Source: an uncultured Oscillospiraceae bacterium (GTDB lineage: Bacteria; Bacillota; Clostridia; Oscillospirales; Oscillospiraceae). From it: a stretch of DNA of 61,774 bases. The stretch spans positions 1 through 61,774 of the forward strand of contig CALXDH010000013.1 in the NCBI GenBank assembly GCA_944387015.1, given 5' to 3'. A program made the translations under genes and the position numbers. The notes beneath the pieces were generated by a model. The model saw only the letters and a program-made list of their open reading frames with translations, did no database searches and had not been told where the DNA came from. This document shows positions 22,938-32,134 of this stretch, in pieces (position 1 is the stretch's first letter; every line of letters begins with the position of its first letter).

Positions 22938-24503
22938 ATGAAACAGATTATTGAAGAGGGCGCCGCCGGCGCGGCGCCCGGGCAGGAGACCATGGTCCCG
23001 CTGATCGAGACCGCTCACATCAGCAAGCGGTTCGGCGGCATCGTGGCACTCAATGATGCCCAGATGAAGTGCTACCGGGGGGAGACCCACGTGCTCATCG
23101 GCGAAAACGGCGCCGGAAAGAGCACCATGGTCAAGATCATCTGCGGCGTTACCGCCCGGGACAGCGGCGACATCTACATGGAGGGGCAGAAGATCGACAT
23201 CAACAGTGCCCAGGACGCCCAGGCCCACAAGATCGCGGCGGTGTTCCAGGAGCTGTCCTTGATCCAGGACCTCTCCGTGGCAGAGAACATCTTCCTGGCC
23301 AATGAGCCCCGGAACCGGTTCGGGCGGATCAACTTCCGGCAGATCTACGACAAGGCCCAGGCCTTTTTGCAGGAGATCGGGCTGGATCTGAATCCCCGGG
23401 TCATGGTGCGCAATCTGACGCTGTGCCAGATGCAGCTGGTGGAGATCGCCAAGGCGCTCTACAAGGACCCGGATGTGCTGATCCTGGACGAGGCTACCTC
23501 CGCTCTGGGCGAAAAAGAGGTCAAGTGGCTCTTTGACATGATGCACAAGCTCACCAAGGAACAGGGAAAGGGCATTTTGTTCATCTCCCACCGCATGGAT
23601 GAGCTGCGCCAGGTAGCGGACCGGGCCACCATCTTCCGGGATGCCCGGTACGTGATGACCTTCCCCTGGGGAGAGCTGGAGGATGAGGAGATCGTGGAGC
23701 ACATCTCCGGCAAGAAGAGCGCGGAGACGTCTCTGGAAAAGCCCAAGGGCAGCGAGACGGAGACGGCCCTGGAGCTGGTGAATGCCTCCAAGGGCACCTG
23801 CCTGCACAACCTGAATCTCAAACTGAAAAAGGGCGAGATCCTAGGCATTGCCGGCCTCTCCGGCCACGGACAGGTGGAGCTGCTCCACGCCCTGTTCGGC
23901 GACGGCGAATTCGACACCGGTGAGATCTACGTGGATGGCAAGCAGGTCCGCCTGCGCAACGAGCGGGAGGCCCTCTCCCACGGCATCGTGCTCATCCCGG
24001 AGGACCGGAAAAACGACGGGTTGATCCTCTCCCGGTCCATCGGCGAAAACATCACCATGATGTGCCTCAAGAGCATCTCCAACTCCGGCGTGCTTTCCGG
24101 GAAAAAGGAGAAGGGCGTGATCGCCGATGCTGTTGAGCGCATGAGCATCAAGGTACACAGCGCGGATCTGCCGGTGGGCAGCCTCAGCGGCGGCAACCAG
24201 CAGAAGGTGGTCATCGCCAAGGCCCTTTCCACCAAGGCGAAGATCGTGCTGCTCTCGGACCCCACCCGGGGCATCGACATCGGCACCAAGACCGAGATCT
24301 ATCATCTGATGGCGCAGCTGACCCAGGAGGGATACTCCATCGTCTTCTATTCCACGGAGATGTCGGAGCTTTTGCTGCTGTGCAACCGGGTGCTGGTATT
24401 TTATGAGGGACGGATCGCGGCGGAGCTGGAGGGTGACCAGGTGACGGAGAAGAACATCATCACCCAGTCCATCGGCGTAGGAGGCGGAACCAATGAGAAA
24501 TGA
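22938..24503 (+). CDS. RbsA-type double ATPase of the importer
   Basis: 521 aa with two fused nucleotide-binding domains. The first has Walker [10 protein letters not shown]. The second has a degenerate Walker A (GLSGHGQVEL) and the signature LSGGNQQK with EDRKNDGL, as in RbsA/MglA-type ATPases. Start ATG 22938 has AGGGGGAG upstream; the first ATG at 22911 lacks an RBS. The end overlaps the first permease gene by 11 bases. It energises import through the two permeases that follow. Confidence 0.9.
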   Translation: MKQIIEEGAAGAAPGQETMVPLIETAHISKRFGGIVALNDAQMKCYRGETHVLIGENGAGKSTMVKIICGVTARDSGDIYMEGQKIDINSAQDAQAHKIAAVFQELSLIQDLSVAENIFLANEPRNRFGRINFRQIYDKAQAFLQEIGLDLNPRVMVRNLTLCQMQLVEIAKALYKDPDVLILDEATSALGEKEVKWLFDMMHKLTKEQGKGILFISHRMDELRQVADRATIFRDARYVMTFPWGELEDEEIVEHISGKKSAETSLEKPKGSETETALELVNASKGTCLHNLNLKLKKGEILGIAGLSGHGQVELLHALFGDGEFDTGEIYVDGKQVRLRNEREALSHGIVLIPEDRKNDGLILSRSIGENITMMCLKSISNSGVLSGKKEKGVIADAVERMSIKVHSADLPVGSLSGGNQQKVVIAKALSTKAKIVLLSDPTRGIDIGTKTEIYHLMAQLTQEGYSIVFYSTEMSELLLLCNRVLVFYEGRIAAELEGDQVTEKNIITQSIGVGGGTNEK

Positions 24504-25518
24504 GAGAACGAAGCTGTTTTTGAAGCGGAACGCGGAGTGCGTGGTGGCATACTGCGTGCTGGCGGTGGTGCTGGTGCTGTTTGCTGCGAACCAGGCCGAC
24601 TTTTTCACCGTGTATGGACCCCAGTCCATTTTCAACCAGGTCATCACGCTGTGCATCGCGGCACTGGGCCAGACGGTGATCGTCCTGACCTCGGGCATTG
24701 ATCTGTCGGTGGGCAACCTGATCATTTTCACCAACTGTGTGGCGGCCACCATCTATATGCCCGTTACCAACGCCCTGGGCGGCTCCATCGTGGTGGGCGG
24801 CGTGGCCACCATCGTGATCGTGCTGCTGGTGGGCGTGCTGGCAGGCCTCTTCAACGGCTGCATGGTGGTTTACGGACGGCTGCAGCCCATCGTGGTGACG
24901 CTGGCCACCGGCTCCATTTTCAGCGGCCTTGCCCGCTATGTGCGGCCCACCCCCGGCGGCGACGTGCCCTCGGAGTTCGCCCGCTTCTTCACCGGACGGA
25001 TCTTTGACGTCTTCCCCATGTCCGCCCTGATTTTGCTGCTGGCCATCTTCCTCATCTGGATCCCCTACCGGAAGAGCCGGGCGGGCCAGGCCCTCTACGC
25101 CATCGGCGGAAACGAGAAGGCGGCCTTCCTCAACGGCATCAAGATCAACCGCTCCAAGCTCATCGCATACTCCATCGCGGGACTGTGCGCCGCCATCTGC
25201 GGCGTGCTGCTGACGGCTCAGACCCGTTCCGGCGACCCCACTGCGGCCAACAACTTCACCAACAACTCCATCGCCGCGGCGGTGCTGGGCGGTGCGTCCC
25301 TGGCGGGCGGCAAGGGTTCCTACTTCGGTTCCATTGCCGGCGCGATGATCCTCTCCCTGATCGTGGGATTGCTGATCTTCTGGGGCATTTCCTCTTACTA
25401 CCAGAACCTGGTCCAGGGCATCATTTTGATCCTGGCGCTGTCGGTGGGCTTCTTCACGGAGTTCTTTAAACAAAAGAGAGAACGGGCACAGGCTGTGGCC
25501 GGAAAGGAGGCCAACTGA
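24493..25518 (+). CDS. RbsC-type permease 1
   Basis: 341 aa hydrophobic protein with family segments LTSGIDLSVGNLI and LYAIGGNEKAAFLNGIKINR, both typical of ribose/xylose/galactose ABC permeases. The start overlaps the ATPase gene by 11 bases and the stop is one base before the next start. A pair of different permeases, rather than a homodimer, is used by the autoinducer-2 and some other carbohydrate importers of this family. Confidence 0.9.
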   Translation: MRNERTKLFLKRNAECVVAYCVLAVVLVLFAANQADFFTVYGPQSIFNQVITLCIAALGQTVIVLTSGIDLSVGNLIIFTNCVAATIYMPVTNALGGSIVVGGVATIVIVLLVGVLAGLFNGCMVVYGRLQPIVVTLATGSIFSGLARYVRPTPGGDVPSEFARFFTGRIFDVFPMSALILLLAIFLIWIPYRKSRAGQALYAIGGNEKAAFLNGIKINRSKLIAYSIAGLCAAICGVLLTAQTRSGDPTAANNFTNNSIAAAVLGGASLAGGKGSYFGSIAGAMILSLIVGLLIFWGISSYYQNLVQGIILILALSVGFFTEFFKQKRERAQAVAGKEAN

Positions 25519-25519
25519 G

Positions 25520-26476
25520 ATGGCGGCAAAAAGTTTGGACTGGAAGGCAGTCGTAAAATCCACCGGCCTCCGGCTGGTCGTCATGATGGTGGGACTGTAC
25601 CTGGTCTCCGGCATTCTGGAGCCCAACTACCTGCAGCCCAGCCACATCATGTCCACCCTGGTGCTGTGCTGCTTTTTGGGCATCATCTGCATCGGTCAGA
25701 CCCTTATCATCCTCACCGGCGGCGCGGATCTGTCCGTGGCGTACAGCGTCACCTTCTCCGCGTGCGTGTTCGCCCAGACTACCAAGGAGACCGGCAACGG
25801 CTGGATCGGCTTTGCGGCGGCCATGCTGGTGGGCGTCCTCATGGGACTTTTCAAGGGTGTGGGCGTAGCGTACCTCAAGATCACGCCCATGGTCATGACC
25901 CTGGCCACCAACTCCATTTTGATGAGCGCCACGTTCCTCTACACCCAGGGCGTTTTGAAGGGCGAGTCCACCGCTGTGGTGACGGCACTGGCCAAGGACA
26001 GCTTCCTGGGCATCCGCTACTGCGTGCTGCTGTGGGTGGCGCTGGGCATTGCCACGATTTTTCTGTTGAAGAAAACTACGTTTGGCCGTAAGATATTCGC
26101 TGTAGGCTGCAGCCCCCGGGTGACGGACCTGTCCGGCATCAACACCCAGGTAGTGCTGGTGGGCGTGTATGTGATCGCCTCCGTGATGATGGCTGTGGCA
26201 GGCATTTTGCTGATCGGCCACCTGGGCTATCCCAACTACACCATGGGCGACAGCTATCAGCTGATCTCCATCGCGGCGGTGGTCATCGGCGGCACCTCCA
26301 TCCTGGGTGGCCACGGCGGCTATCTGGGGACCATGGGCGGTGTTGTGATCATCTACCTGATCCAGAGCATCCTGATCATTTTGAACATTGCGGAGGCGGG
26401 CCGTGAGATCGTCAACGGCGCCATCATCCTCATCATCCTGCTGGCTTACGGCAGAGGAAAGAAACAGAGCGCGTAA
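25520..26476 (+). CDS. RbsC-type permease 2
   Basis: 318 aa, about nine or ten hydrophobic segments, with LTGGADLSVAYSVTF and GGHGGYLGTMGGVVIIYLI in place of the usual loop motifs. It is a second permease of the same transporter and clearly divergent from the first (LTGGADLS versus LTSGIDLS), so the translocation pore is presumably a heterodimer. RBS AAGGAGGCC lies within the end of the upstream gene. Confidence 0.9.
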   Translation: MAAKSLDWKAVVKSTGLRLVVMMVGLYLVSGILEPNYLQPSHIMSTLVLCCFLGIICIGQTLIILTGGADLSVAYSVTFSACVFAQTTKETGNGWIGFAAAMLVGVLMGLFKGVGVAYLKITPMVMTLATNSILMSATFLYTQGVLKGESTAVVTALAKDSFLGIRYCVLLWVALGIATIFLLKKTTFGRKIFAVGCSPRVTDLSGINTQVVLVGVYVIASVMMAVAGILLIGHLGYPNYTMGDSYQLISIAAVVIGGTSILGGHGGYLGTMGGVVIIYLIQSILIILNIAEAGREIVNGAIILIILLAYGRGKKQSA

Positions 26477-26507
26477 ACGCGCCCGTACAGAGTAGGAGGC
26501 ATTTGAA

Positions 26508-27221
26508 ATGAGTTTGCTGCAGCTGTGTGAGGCCGTCAAGGATATGGAAGTCGTGGAAGTGGGGCAGTACCTGGAGGAGGGGATGCCGGCCCATCCCAGC
26601 CACTCCCGGTTTTATAAAATGCGCTGGCATGGGTTCTGCCTGGGGGACAGCTGCAATGACTTCCAGCTGATCCTCAATGAGCACAACGGCACCCATGTGG
26701 ATTCCTTTGGACATTACATTGACAAGCCCGGCTTCGAGATGATCGATGCCGTGCCCCTGGAAAAGCTCTGGGGTCCCTGCGTCACGGTGGATGCCACCTT
26801 CCTCAAGGACGGCGAGACGCTGGAGAAGGAGCACCTTTTGGCCTGGGAGAAGGCCCATGGCGAGATCCAGCCCGGCGACGGCGTTTTGATCGATTTTGGC
26901 TGGATGCAGTACTGGGACGTCCGGCCCAACGACCAGCGGTTCTGCCATGATTACCCCGGCGTGGGGGCATCTGCCGCTGCGTATCTGGTGGAAAAAGGCG
27001 TGCGGATGGTGGGCGTGGACACGCTCTCCGTGGATAAGGACCGGGCGGTCCAGGACCCTGCCCACAACACGCTGCTCTCCCATAAGATCCCGGTGGTGGA
27101 GAACCTGCGGAATCTGGGATTGCTGCATGAAAAACGCGGATATTTTGTGGCGCTGCCGCTGCTGATCCGGGATGGCTCTGCCTCCCCGGTGCGGCCGGTG
27201 GTGCTGGTGGACCGGACGTGA
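26508..27221 (+). CDS. Cyclase-family (PF04199-type) metal-dependent hydrolase 2
   Basis: 237 aa. The metal-binding signature is HNGTHVDSFGHY near residue 63, in the same family as gene 21022 but with Phe-Gly instead of Pro-Asn. The rest of the protein is only distantly similar. Conserved D and E segments such as VLIDFGWMQYW and VDTLSVDKD follow. Two cyclases bracket one transporter, suggesting that the imported substrate contains a cyclic amide or lactone bond. RBS AGGAGG precedes the start and the kinase gene follows 20 bases later. Confidence 0.88.
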   Translation: MSLLQLCEAVKDMEVVEVGQYLEEGMPAHPSHSRFYKMRWHGFCLGDSCNDFQLILNEHNGTHVDSFGHYIDKPGFEMIDAVPLEKLWGPCVTVDATFLKDGETLEKEHLLAWEKAHGEIQPGDGVLIDFGWMQYWDVRPNDQRFCHDYPGVGASAAAYLVEKGVRMVGVDTLSVDKDRAVQDPAHNTLLSHKIPVVENLRNLGLLHEKRGYFVALPLLIRDGSASPVRPVVLVDRT

Positions 27222-27241
27222 TTTGACGGGAGGAGTTCCGA

Positions 27242-29023
27242 ATGCGGAGGTTCAGACAATTTTTCCAAAATCTGAAAATCCGCAGGAAGATCCAACTCTT
27301 CAGCGCGGTTCTGGTGCTGCTTTTGTGCGTGGTGTTCGTATGGTTTTACAGCCTCCTGGCCTTCCAGACGGTCAAGCAGCGGACCCGGGAAACTGCGGAG
27401 CAGAACCTGGGAGAGATCGAGACCTATATTCTTGCGGTGGACCGGCGGATCTCCGCCGGTCTCAACCACCTGGGGACCAGCATCAGCTTGCAGAAGGTCC
27501 TGGAGCAGATCCGCAGCGGCGCCGGCACGGAGCAGGTCTGGACTGTGGATGCACTGCTGTGGGACCTTCAAAACGCCTCTCAGCTCCAGGGACTGGAGAT
27601 CTTTACGCCGGAGGGGACGTTTGTTGCCGGGACCCTGGAAGAGCAGGAGACGGCGCAGCCGGCGCTGGAGATCTTTCCGCAGCTGCGGGAGCATCCGGAG
27701 ACGAATGTCTGGTATGACGACGGGGAAAACACCAACGCCAGAACAGATCATATTTCCGTATACCGGGCGGTGTGCGGCCGGGACCGGCAAGTGGTGGCGG
27801 TTGTGCGGGCACGGCTGGATGTCTCGGCGCTGTCGGACATCTATAATTATGTGGGATTCAACCTTTCTTCGGAGCTGTATCTGTTCACCGGGCGGGGAAA
27901 TCTGCTGCTGCCCAAGGAGGCGGAGCCCGCTGTGCTGCGGGTGGGCCGGGACAGCTTTGAGGACTATCAAAACGGCAGCTGGCAGGAGGAGAAAACCTAT
28001 ACCAATCGGGATGAGACCTATCTGGTACAGAGCCTCCCGCTGGAGACCCATCACCTCTATGTGGTCAGCATTGCCGGGTATTCCCAGATGAAAGAGGATG
28101 TGCAGACGCTGCAGACCACGATTTTGCTGCTGGGTCTGAGCTGCATTTTGGTGCTGGTATTCTATCTCTCCCTGATGGGAAAGGCCATTTCCCGTCCCAT
28201 TGTGGAGCTGTCGGGGAAGATGGAGCGCGTCCGGGAGGGCGAGCTCTCTCTGCGGATCGGAAGCGAGAACCAGGATGAGATCGGGATCCTTTCCCGGAAC
28301 TTTGACCGGATGCTGGACCGGATCGAAGAGCTGATGCAGGAGGTGGCCGCGGCGGAGAAGCGGCGCCATGAACTGGAGCTGATCTCCCTGCAGACCCAGA
28401 TCACTCCGCACTTTCTCTACAACTCCCTGGACAGCGTCAGCGCCCTGGCCCAGATGGGGGATATGGAGGGCGCATTTGAGATGTCCAAGGCTCTGGGCAG
28501 TTTCTACCGCGGTGTCCTCAGCGACGGCCGCAGTGTCATCCGTATCCGGGAGGAACTGCGGATGACGGACAGCTATCTGCGGGTGCAGCACCAGCGGTAC
28601 CGGGACGATTTTACCTATCACATTGATGTGGACCCGGCACTGCTGGAGGCCAGCATCGTCAAGCTGACGCTCCAGCCGCTGGTGGAAAACGCCATCTATC
28701 ACGGGATCCGCAAGGTCCGGCGTCCCGGGCGCATCGAAATTTCCGGCCGCCTGGAGGAAGGCACGGTGATCCTCTCGGTCTGGGACAACGGACAGGGGAT
28801 GCAGCGGGACGAGGGGATCCCGGAAAACGCGGAGAAGGGAGACCTGATCCTGCATCGGAAGGGATACGGTATGTACAACGCCGATCAGCGCATCAAACTC
28901 TATTTCGGCGGCGGATACGGCCTGCATGTGGAGTCGCAGCCGGGAGAGTGGACGCGGGTGGATGTGTATTTGCCTCTGCAGCCCTATGGAGAGTATCAAC
29001 ATGATTTCGGTACTGATCGTTGA
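27242..29023 (+). CDS. YesM-like sensor histidine kinase
   Basis: 593 aa. One membrane span near residues 20-40, an extracytoplasmic sensor of about 250 residues, a second span near 290-315, HAMP domain (LSGKMERVREGELSLRI), then a HisKA_7TM-type dimerisation region with phospho-acceptor H390 in QITPHFLYNSLD and an ATPase domain (LVENAIYHGI, VWDNGQGM). In Firmicutes YesM/YesN pairs control adjacent carbohydrate or nutrient ABC operons. The gene is 20 bases after cyclase 2 and therefore part of the same unit, so its sensor probably reads the solute-binding protein or the ligand. Confidence 0.92.
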   Translation: MRRFRQFFQNLKIRRKIQLFSAVLVLLLCVVFVWFYSLLAFQTVKQRTRETAEQNLGEIETYILAVDRRISAGLNHLGTSISLQKVLEQIRSGAGTEQVWTVDALLWDLQNASQLQGLEIFTPEGTFVAGTLEEQETAQPALEIFPQLREHPETNVWYDDGENTNARTDHISVYRAVCGRDRQVVAVVRARLDVSALSDIYNYVGFNLSSELYLFTGRGNLLLPKEAEPAVLRVGRDSFEDYQNGSWQEEKTYTNRDETYLVQSLPLETHHLYVVSIAGYSQMKEDVQTLQTTILLLGLSCILVLVFYLSLMGKAISRPIVELSGKMERVREGELSLRIGSENQDEIGILSRNFDRMLDRIEELMQEVAAAEKRRHELELISLQTQITPHFLYNSLDSVSALAQMGDMEGAFEMSKALGSFYRGVLSDGRSVIRIREELRMTDSYLRVQHQRYRDDFTYHIDVDPALLEASIVKLTLQPLVENAIYHGIRKVRRPGRIEISGRLEEGTVILSVWDNGQGMQRDEGIPENAEKGDLILHRKGYGMYNADQRIKLYFGGGYGLHVESQPGEWTRVDVYLPLQPYGEYQHDFGTDR

Positions 29024-30671
29024 TGATGAATATTTGATCCGCAGCCTGATCCGCAATTCGGTCCGCTGGGAGGCGTACGGCATGGAGGTGGTGGGCGAAG
29101 CGGGAGACGGCGAGAGCGCCCTCTCCTTCATCCGCACGTTCCAGCCGCAGATCGCCCTGGTGGACATCAACATGCCCATCTTAAACGGACTGGAGCTGGC
29201 GCAGAAGGTGCGGGAGGGAAACTACAAGACCCACATCATTTTCCTCACCGGATACCGGGACTTTGAGTACGCCAAGCAGGCAGTCACCTACCAGGCGTTT
29301 GACTACCTGCTCAAGCCCATCGACGCGGATGAGCTGGCGGAGACGCTGATCCGGCTCAGCGGACAGATCGCCCGGGAACAGCGGCTGGTGGACCACGTTC
29401 AGAAGATCGAAAAGCAGAGTGACCGGGGAAAAAGACTGCTCCGGGAACGCTTTTTGCGCCGGTTGGTCTTCGGCAGGATGCACATGACACAGCAGCAGCT
29501 GACGGAGCAGATGCGCCGGCTGGAGATCTCCCTGGAGCCCCGGAACCTGGCGGTGATGGTGGTGGAGCTGGATCTGACGGACCGGAACGAGGACGATGGA
29601 CTGTATGTCTATGCCGTTTTGAACATGCTGGAGGAGCTGCTTGAGGCCAGCGGCGGATTCTCCCATATCGAGGGGATCTCTGAGATCGATAACTGCGCGG
29701 TCGTGCTTTGCAACGCTGACGGAGAGGGGCGGGAGCTGTGCCGTCTCCTGCGGGAGGCCTGGCAGGAGCTGACCGGCATCGTAGGAGAACATTTTCCCTT
29801 TACGCTCACTGCCGGTGTGAGCCGCCGCTACCAGGGCTATGACCGGCTGGGAACGGCGATGCAGGAGGCGATGGACGCACTGGGAGAGAAGTTCTACCAT
29901 TCCGATAGGAGCTTGTTTTTCCAGAGCGAGGCCCCGTCCCAGACCGGGAACCTCGCGATCTTCAGAAGCTTTAATTTTGAGGAACTGCAGCTGCATATCC
30001 ACTCTGGAGAGCGGGAAGAGGGCCTTCAGATTTTCCGGGAGTTTTTCCGCCAGCTGCGGGAAGAGCAGGCTCCGGAGGCGGTCTCCAAGATGGCGGCCAT
30101 GGGGTTGGCTGCTGTATTGTATTCACTTTCCGCAAAATACGAGCTGCCCCCGGAGATCATGCAAAGCGACGGAGAATCCGTGTCGCGGCGCATCGACAAA
30201 AGCTGTACCTGTGATGAAATGGAACGGGTGCTGACGGATTGCTACAATCGACTTATGGACTGGCTGCAGGAATCCAGAAAGGTCTCCAAGCTGGTCCATA
30301 TGGCCAAAGAGCATATCCAGCAGAACTACACCTCCAGTGATCTCTCGCTGAAGAAAATCGCGGCGGCGGTCTTTGCCGCACCGGCCTATGTCAGCTCGCT
30401 GTTCAAAAAGGAGATGGGCCTTTCGGTTACCGAGTATATTACCGTCTGCCGGATGCAGCGGGCGGCGGAACTGCTCCACTCCCGGCCGGACAGCAGCCTT
30501 ACCGCCATTTCCGAGCAGGTGGGGTATACGGATCCGTATTACTTCAGCCGGTGCTTCAAGCGGTATTACGGCGTGACGCCGTCGAAGTTCCTCTTCAGCC
30601 ATGCCCAGCAGGAGCCGGCGGGGGACGAACGGCGGGAACGCCGGACTGAGGGCGGCACTTTGCAAAACTGA
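29001..30671 (+). CDS. YesN-like AraC-type response regulator
   Basis: 556 aa, starting at ATG 29001 inside the end of the kinase gene (23-base overlap). The receiver domain has acidic DDEYLI and phospho-acceptor D55 in LVDINMP. A long linker with a helical segment follows. The C-terminus is an AraC HTH pair (SLKKIAAAVFAAPAYVSSLF and GYTDPYYFSRCFKRYYGVTP). It is the natural partner of the upstream kinase and likely activates the cyclase operon. Confidence 0.93.
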   Translation: MISVLIVDDEYLIRSLIRNSVRWEAYGMEVVGEAGDGESALSFIRTFQPQIALVDINMPILNGLELAQKVREGNYKTHIIFLTGYRDFEYAKQAVTYQAFDYLLKPIDADELAETLIRLSGQIAREQRLVDHVQKIEKQSDRGKRLLRERFLRRLVFGRMHMTQQQLTEQMRRLEISLEPRNLAVMVVELDLTDRNEDDGLYVYAVLNMLEELLEASGGFSHIEGISEIDNCAVVLCNADGEGRELCRLLREAWQELTGIVGEHFPFTLTAGVSRRYQGYDRLGTAMQEAMDALGEKFYHSDRSLFFQSEAPSQTGNLAIFRSFNFEELQLHIHSGEREEGLQIFREFFRQLREEQAPEAVSKMAAMGLAAVLYSLSAKYELPPEIMQSDGESVSRRIDKSCTCDEMERVLTDCYNRLMDWLQESRKVSKLVHMAKEHIQQNYTSSDLSLKKIAAAVFAAPAYVSSLFKKEMGLSVTEYITVCRMQRAAELLHSRPDSSLTAISEQVGYTDPYYFSRCFKRYYGVTPSKFLFSHAQQEPAGDERRERRTEGGTLQN

Positions 30672-30681
30672 AAGAAAACGC

Positions 30682-30719
30682 AGAGGCGGGAGCCTGCATT
30701 TTGCAGGCTCCCGCCTCTG
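30682..30719. terminator. Bidirectional terminator
   Basis: AGAGGCGGGAGCCTGCA and TGCAGGCTCCCGCCTCT with a TTT loop. It lies between the convergent YesN-like and LacI genes. On the minus strand it is followed by a T-containing stretch GCGTTTTCTTT. Confidence 0.85.
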
Positions 30720-30794
30720 ATCAATTATTGAGTAAACGACCGTGCCGCGGCGGCTGCCGCCGGCGTGGGAAAAGTGCGGGCAAGGCTGGAGACA

Positions 30795-31841
30795 TCAGCG
30801 CGCCTTCACGCTGAAGCGGGTGGCCAGACGGGTGGAGATGGTGGTGCTCAACAGTCCCACCGAGGACATCTGGTGGGGGACCTCTCCGCGTCTGATCCGG
30901 CGGTCCAGAATTTCTACCGCCACCATACCCAGCTCTTCCTTGAAGGCGTGCACGGTGGTCAGCGGCGGATCGAGCATCTCACACATGGGAATATCGTCAA
31001 ACCCGATGACGGAAACATCGTCAGGCACCCGATAGCCGTGCTTCTTCAAGACCCGGATCACAGCGGCGGCCAGAATATCGTTTTCCGCGAACAATGCGTC
31101 CGGCAGATCCGGAAGCTGTTTGATCCAGGCGTCAAAGTCCTGAAATGCGCCTTCGGAGGAGACATCCACCTCGATCGTGGCGGCCAGCGGGAAACCGGCG
31201 CGATCCAACGTGTCCCGGATGCCCTGCTCCCGCTCACAGAGATTGCGGATGCGCTGCTTGGCACGGACGTAGCCGATGCGGCGGTGTCCGGTCTGCAGCA
31301 GGTATTCCGCAGCGGACTTGGCTCCGCCGTAACTGTCATTGATCACGCAGTCCACCCGGCTTGCCAGCAGACTGCTGTCCACGACCACGACAGGGGTGCT
31401 GCCCAGGTATCCGAAGAGCTGTTCAATCTCCGGCAGCTGGGTCTCGGTGATGTCCGTCCCCAGGAAAATGATGCCGTCTGCATTGCGGATAAACTCCAGC
31501 GTTTGGGGATTGTACATATCCCCGGCATTGAGATAGCGCACCTGGGTGTTGTATCCCAGCTCCGTGGCCCGGGCCTCCACGCCCTGGAGAACGAAGGAGG
31601 CGAAGGAGGTGTGCTCCGCGATCTGCACGATCTTGCCGGCGTAGCGAACAAAACAAATGGTTCGGGAGGGGGAGCACAGGCTGGACGCGTCCGGGCGTGT
31701 GTAGCCCAGCTGCATGGCGGTTTCCAGCACCAGGGCACGGGTATTTTCGCTGACGCCCGGCTTTCCGTTGAGCGCCAGGGAAACAGCGGATTGGGAAATG
31801 TTCAGCTTTTCGGCAATATCTTTTGCCGTAACTCCAGGCAT
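30795..31841 (-). CDS. LacI-family repressor of the sugar operon
   Basis: 348 aa from ATG 31841 with AAGGAGGA upstream; longer frames to 31982 have no RBS. HTH at residues 4-23 (VTAKDIAEKLNISQSAVSLA) with hinge LNGKPGVSENTR. A periplasmic-binding-like effector domain follows (IGFDDIPMCEMLDPPLTTV). It is divergent from the importer operon that starts at 32135, with about 290 bases between, and is its probable regulator. Confidence 0.92.
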   Translation of the reverse strand: MPGVTAKDIAEKLNISQSAVSLALNGKPGVSENTRALVLETAMQLGYTRPDASSLCSPSRTICFVRYAGKIVQIAEHTSFASFVLQGVEARATELGYNTQVRYLNAGDMYNPQTLEFIRNADGIIFLGTDITETQLPEIEQLFGYLGSTPVVVVDSSLLASRVDCVINDSYGGAKSAAEYLLQTGHRRIGYVRAKQRIRNLCEREQGIRDTLDRAGFPLAATIEVDVSSEGAFQDFDAWIKQLPDLPDALFAENDILAAAVIRVLKKHGYRVPDDVSVIGFDDIPMCEMLDPPLTTVHAFKEELGMVAVEILDRRIRRGEVPHQMSSVGLLSTTISTRLATRFSVKAR

Positions 31842-31871
31842 GACAAAAATCCTCCTTCTGATGCTGCCTTT

Positions 31872-31900
31872 ATTATGCATCAAATCCAATAAAAAAACAA
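31872..31900 (-). promoter_or_regulatory. Promoter of the LacI-family gene
   Basis: On the minus strand TTGTTT (31895-31900), 17 bases, CATAAT (31872-31877), 31 bases before the start codon at 31841. Confidence 0.55.
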
Positions 31901-31937
31901 CTAAAATATTCATATAAAATTTAGTGGGGAATTCGGG

Positions 31938-31965
31938 CGGTTTTCCAGGGGACCCCGGAAAACCG
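31938..31965. promoter_or_regulatory. Imperfect dyad in the lacI/sugar-operon divergent region
   Basis: CGGTTTTCC and GGAAAACCG enclose AGGGGACCCC. It is a 9-bp perfect dyad that lies between the two divergent promoters. It could be a regulator site or a hairpin. It does not have the central CG of a typical LacI operator. Confidence 0.4.
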
Positions 31966-32041
31966 TTGGTAAATATGCACAAGCGTAATCGTTAAACTAG
32001 TGTATAATACGATGAAAAAAGAAATTTAGCACAAAATTTAA

Positions 32042-32070
32042 TTGACATGTGACCTAAAATTATCTAAACT
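32042..32070 (+). promoter_or_regulatory. Promoter of the sugar importer operon
   Basis: TTGACA, 17 bases, TAAACT, about 65 bases before the ATG at 32135. An alternative TATAAT at 32003-32008 has no good -35. Confidence 0.6.
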
Positions 32071-32134
32071 TTACTCAAGGACAGCGGGTGACTGGAAGGC
32101 CGCCGCTGAATTGAGATGAAGAGGAGACTTGAAC

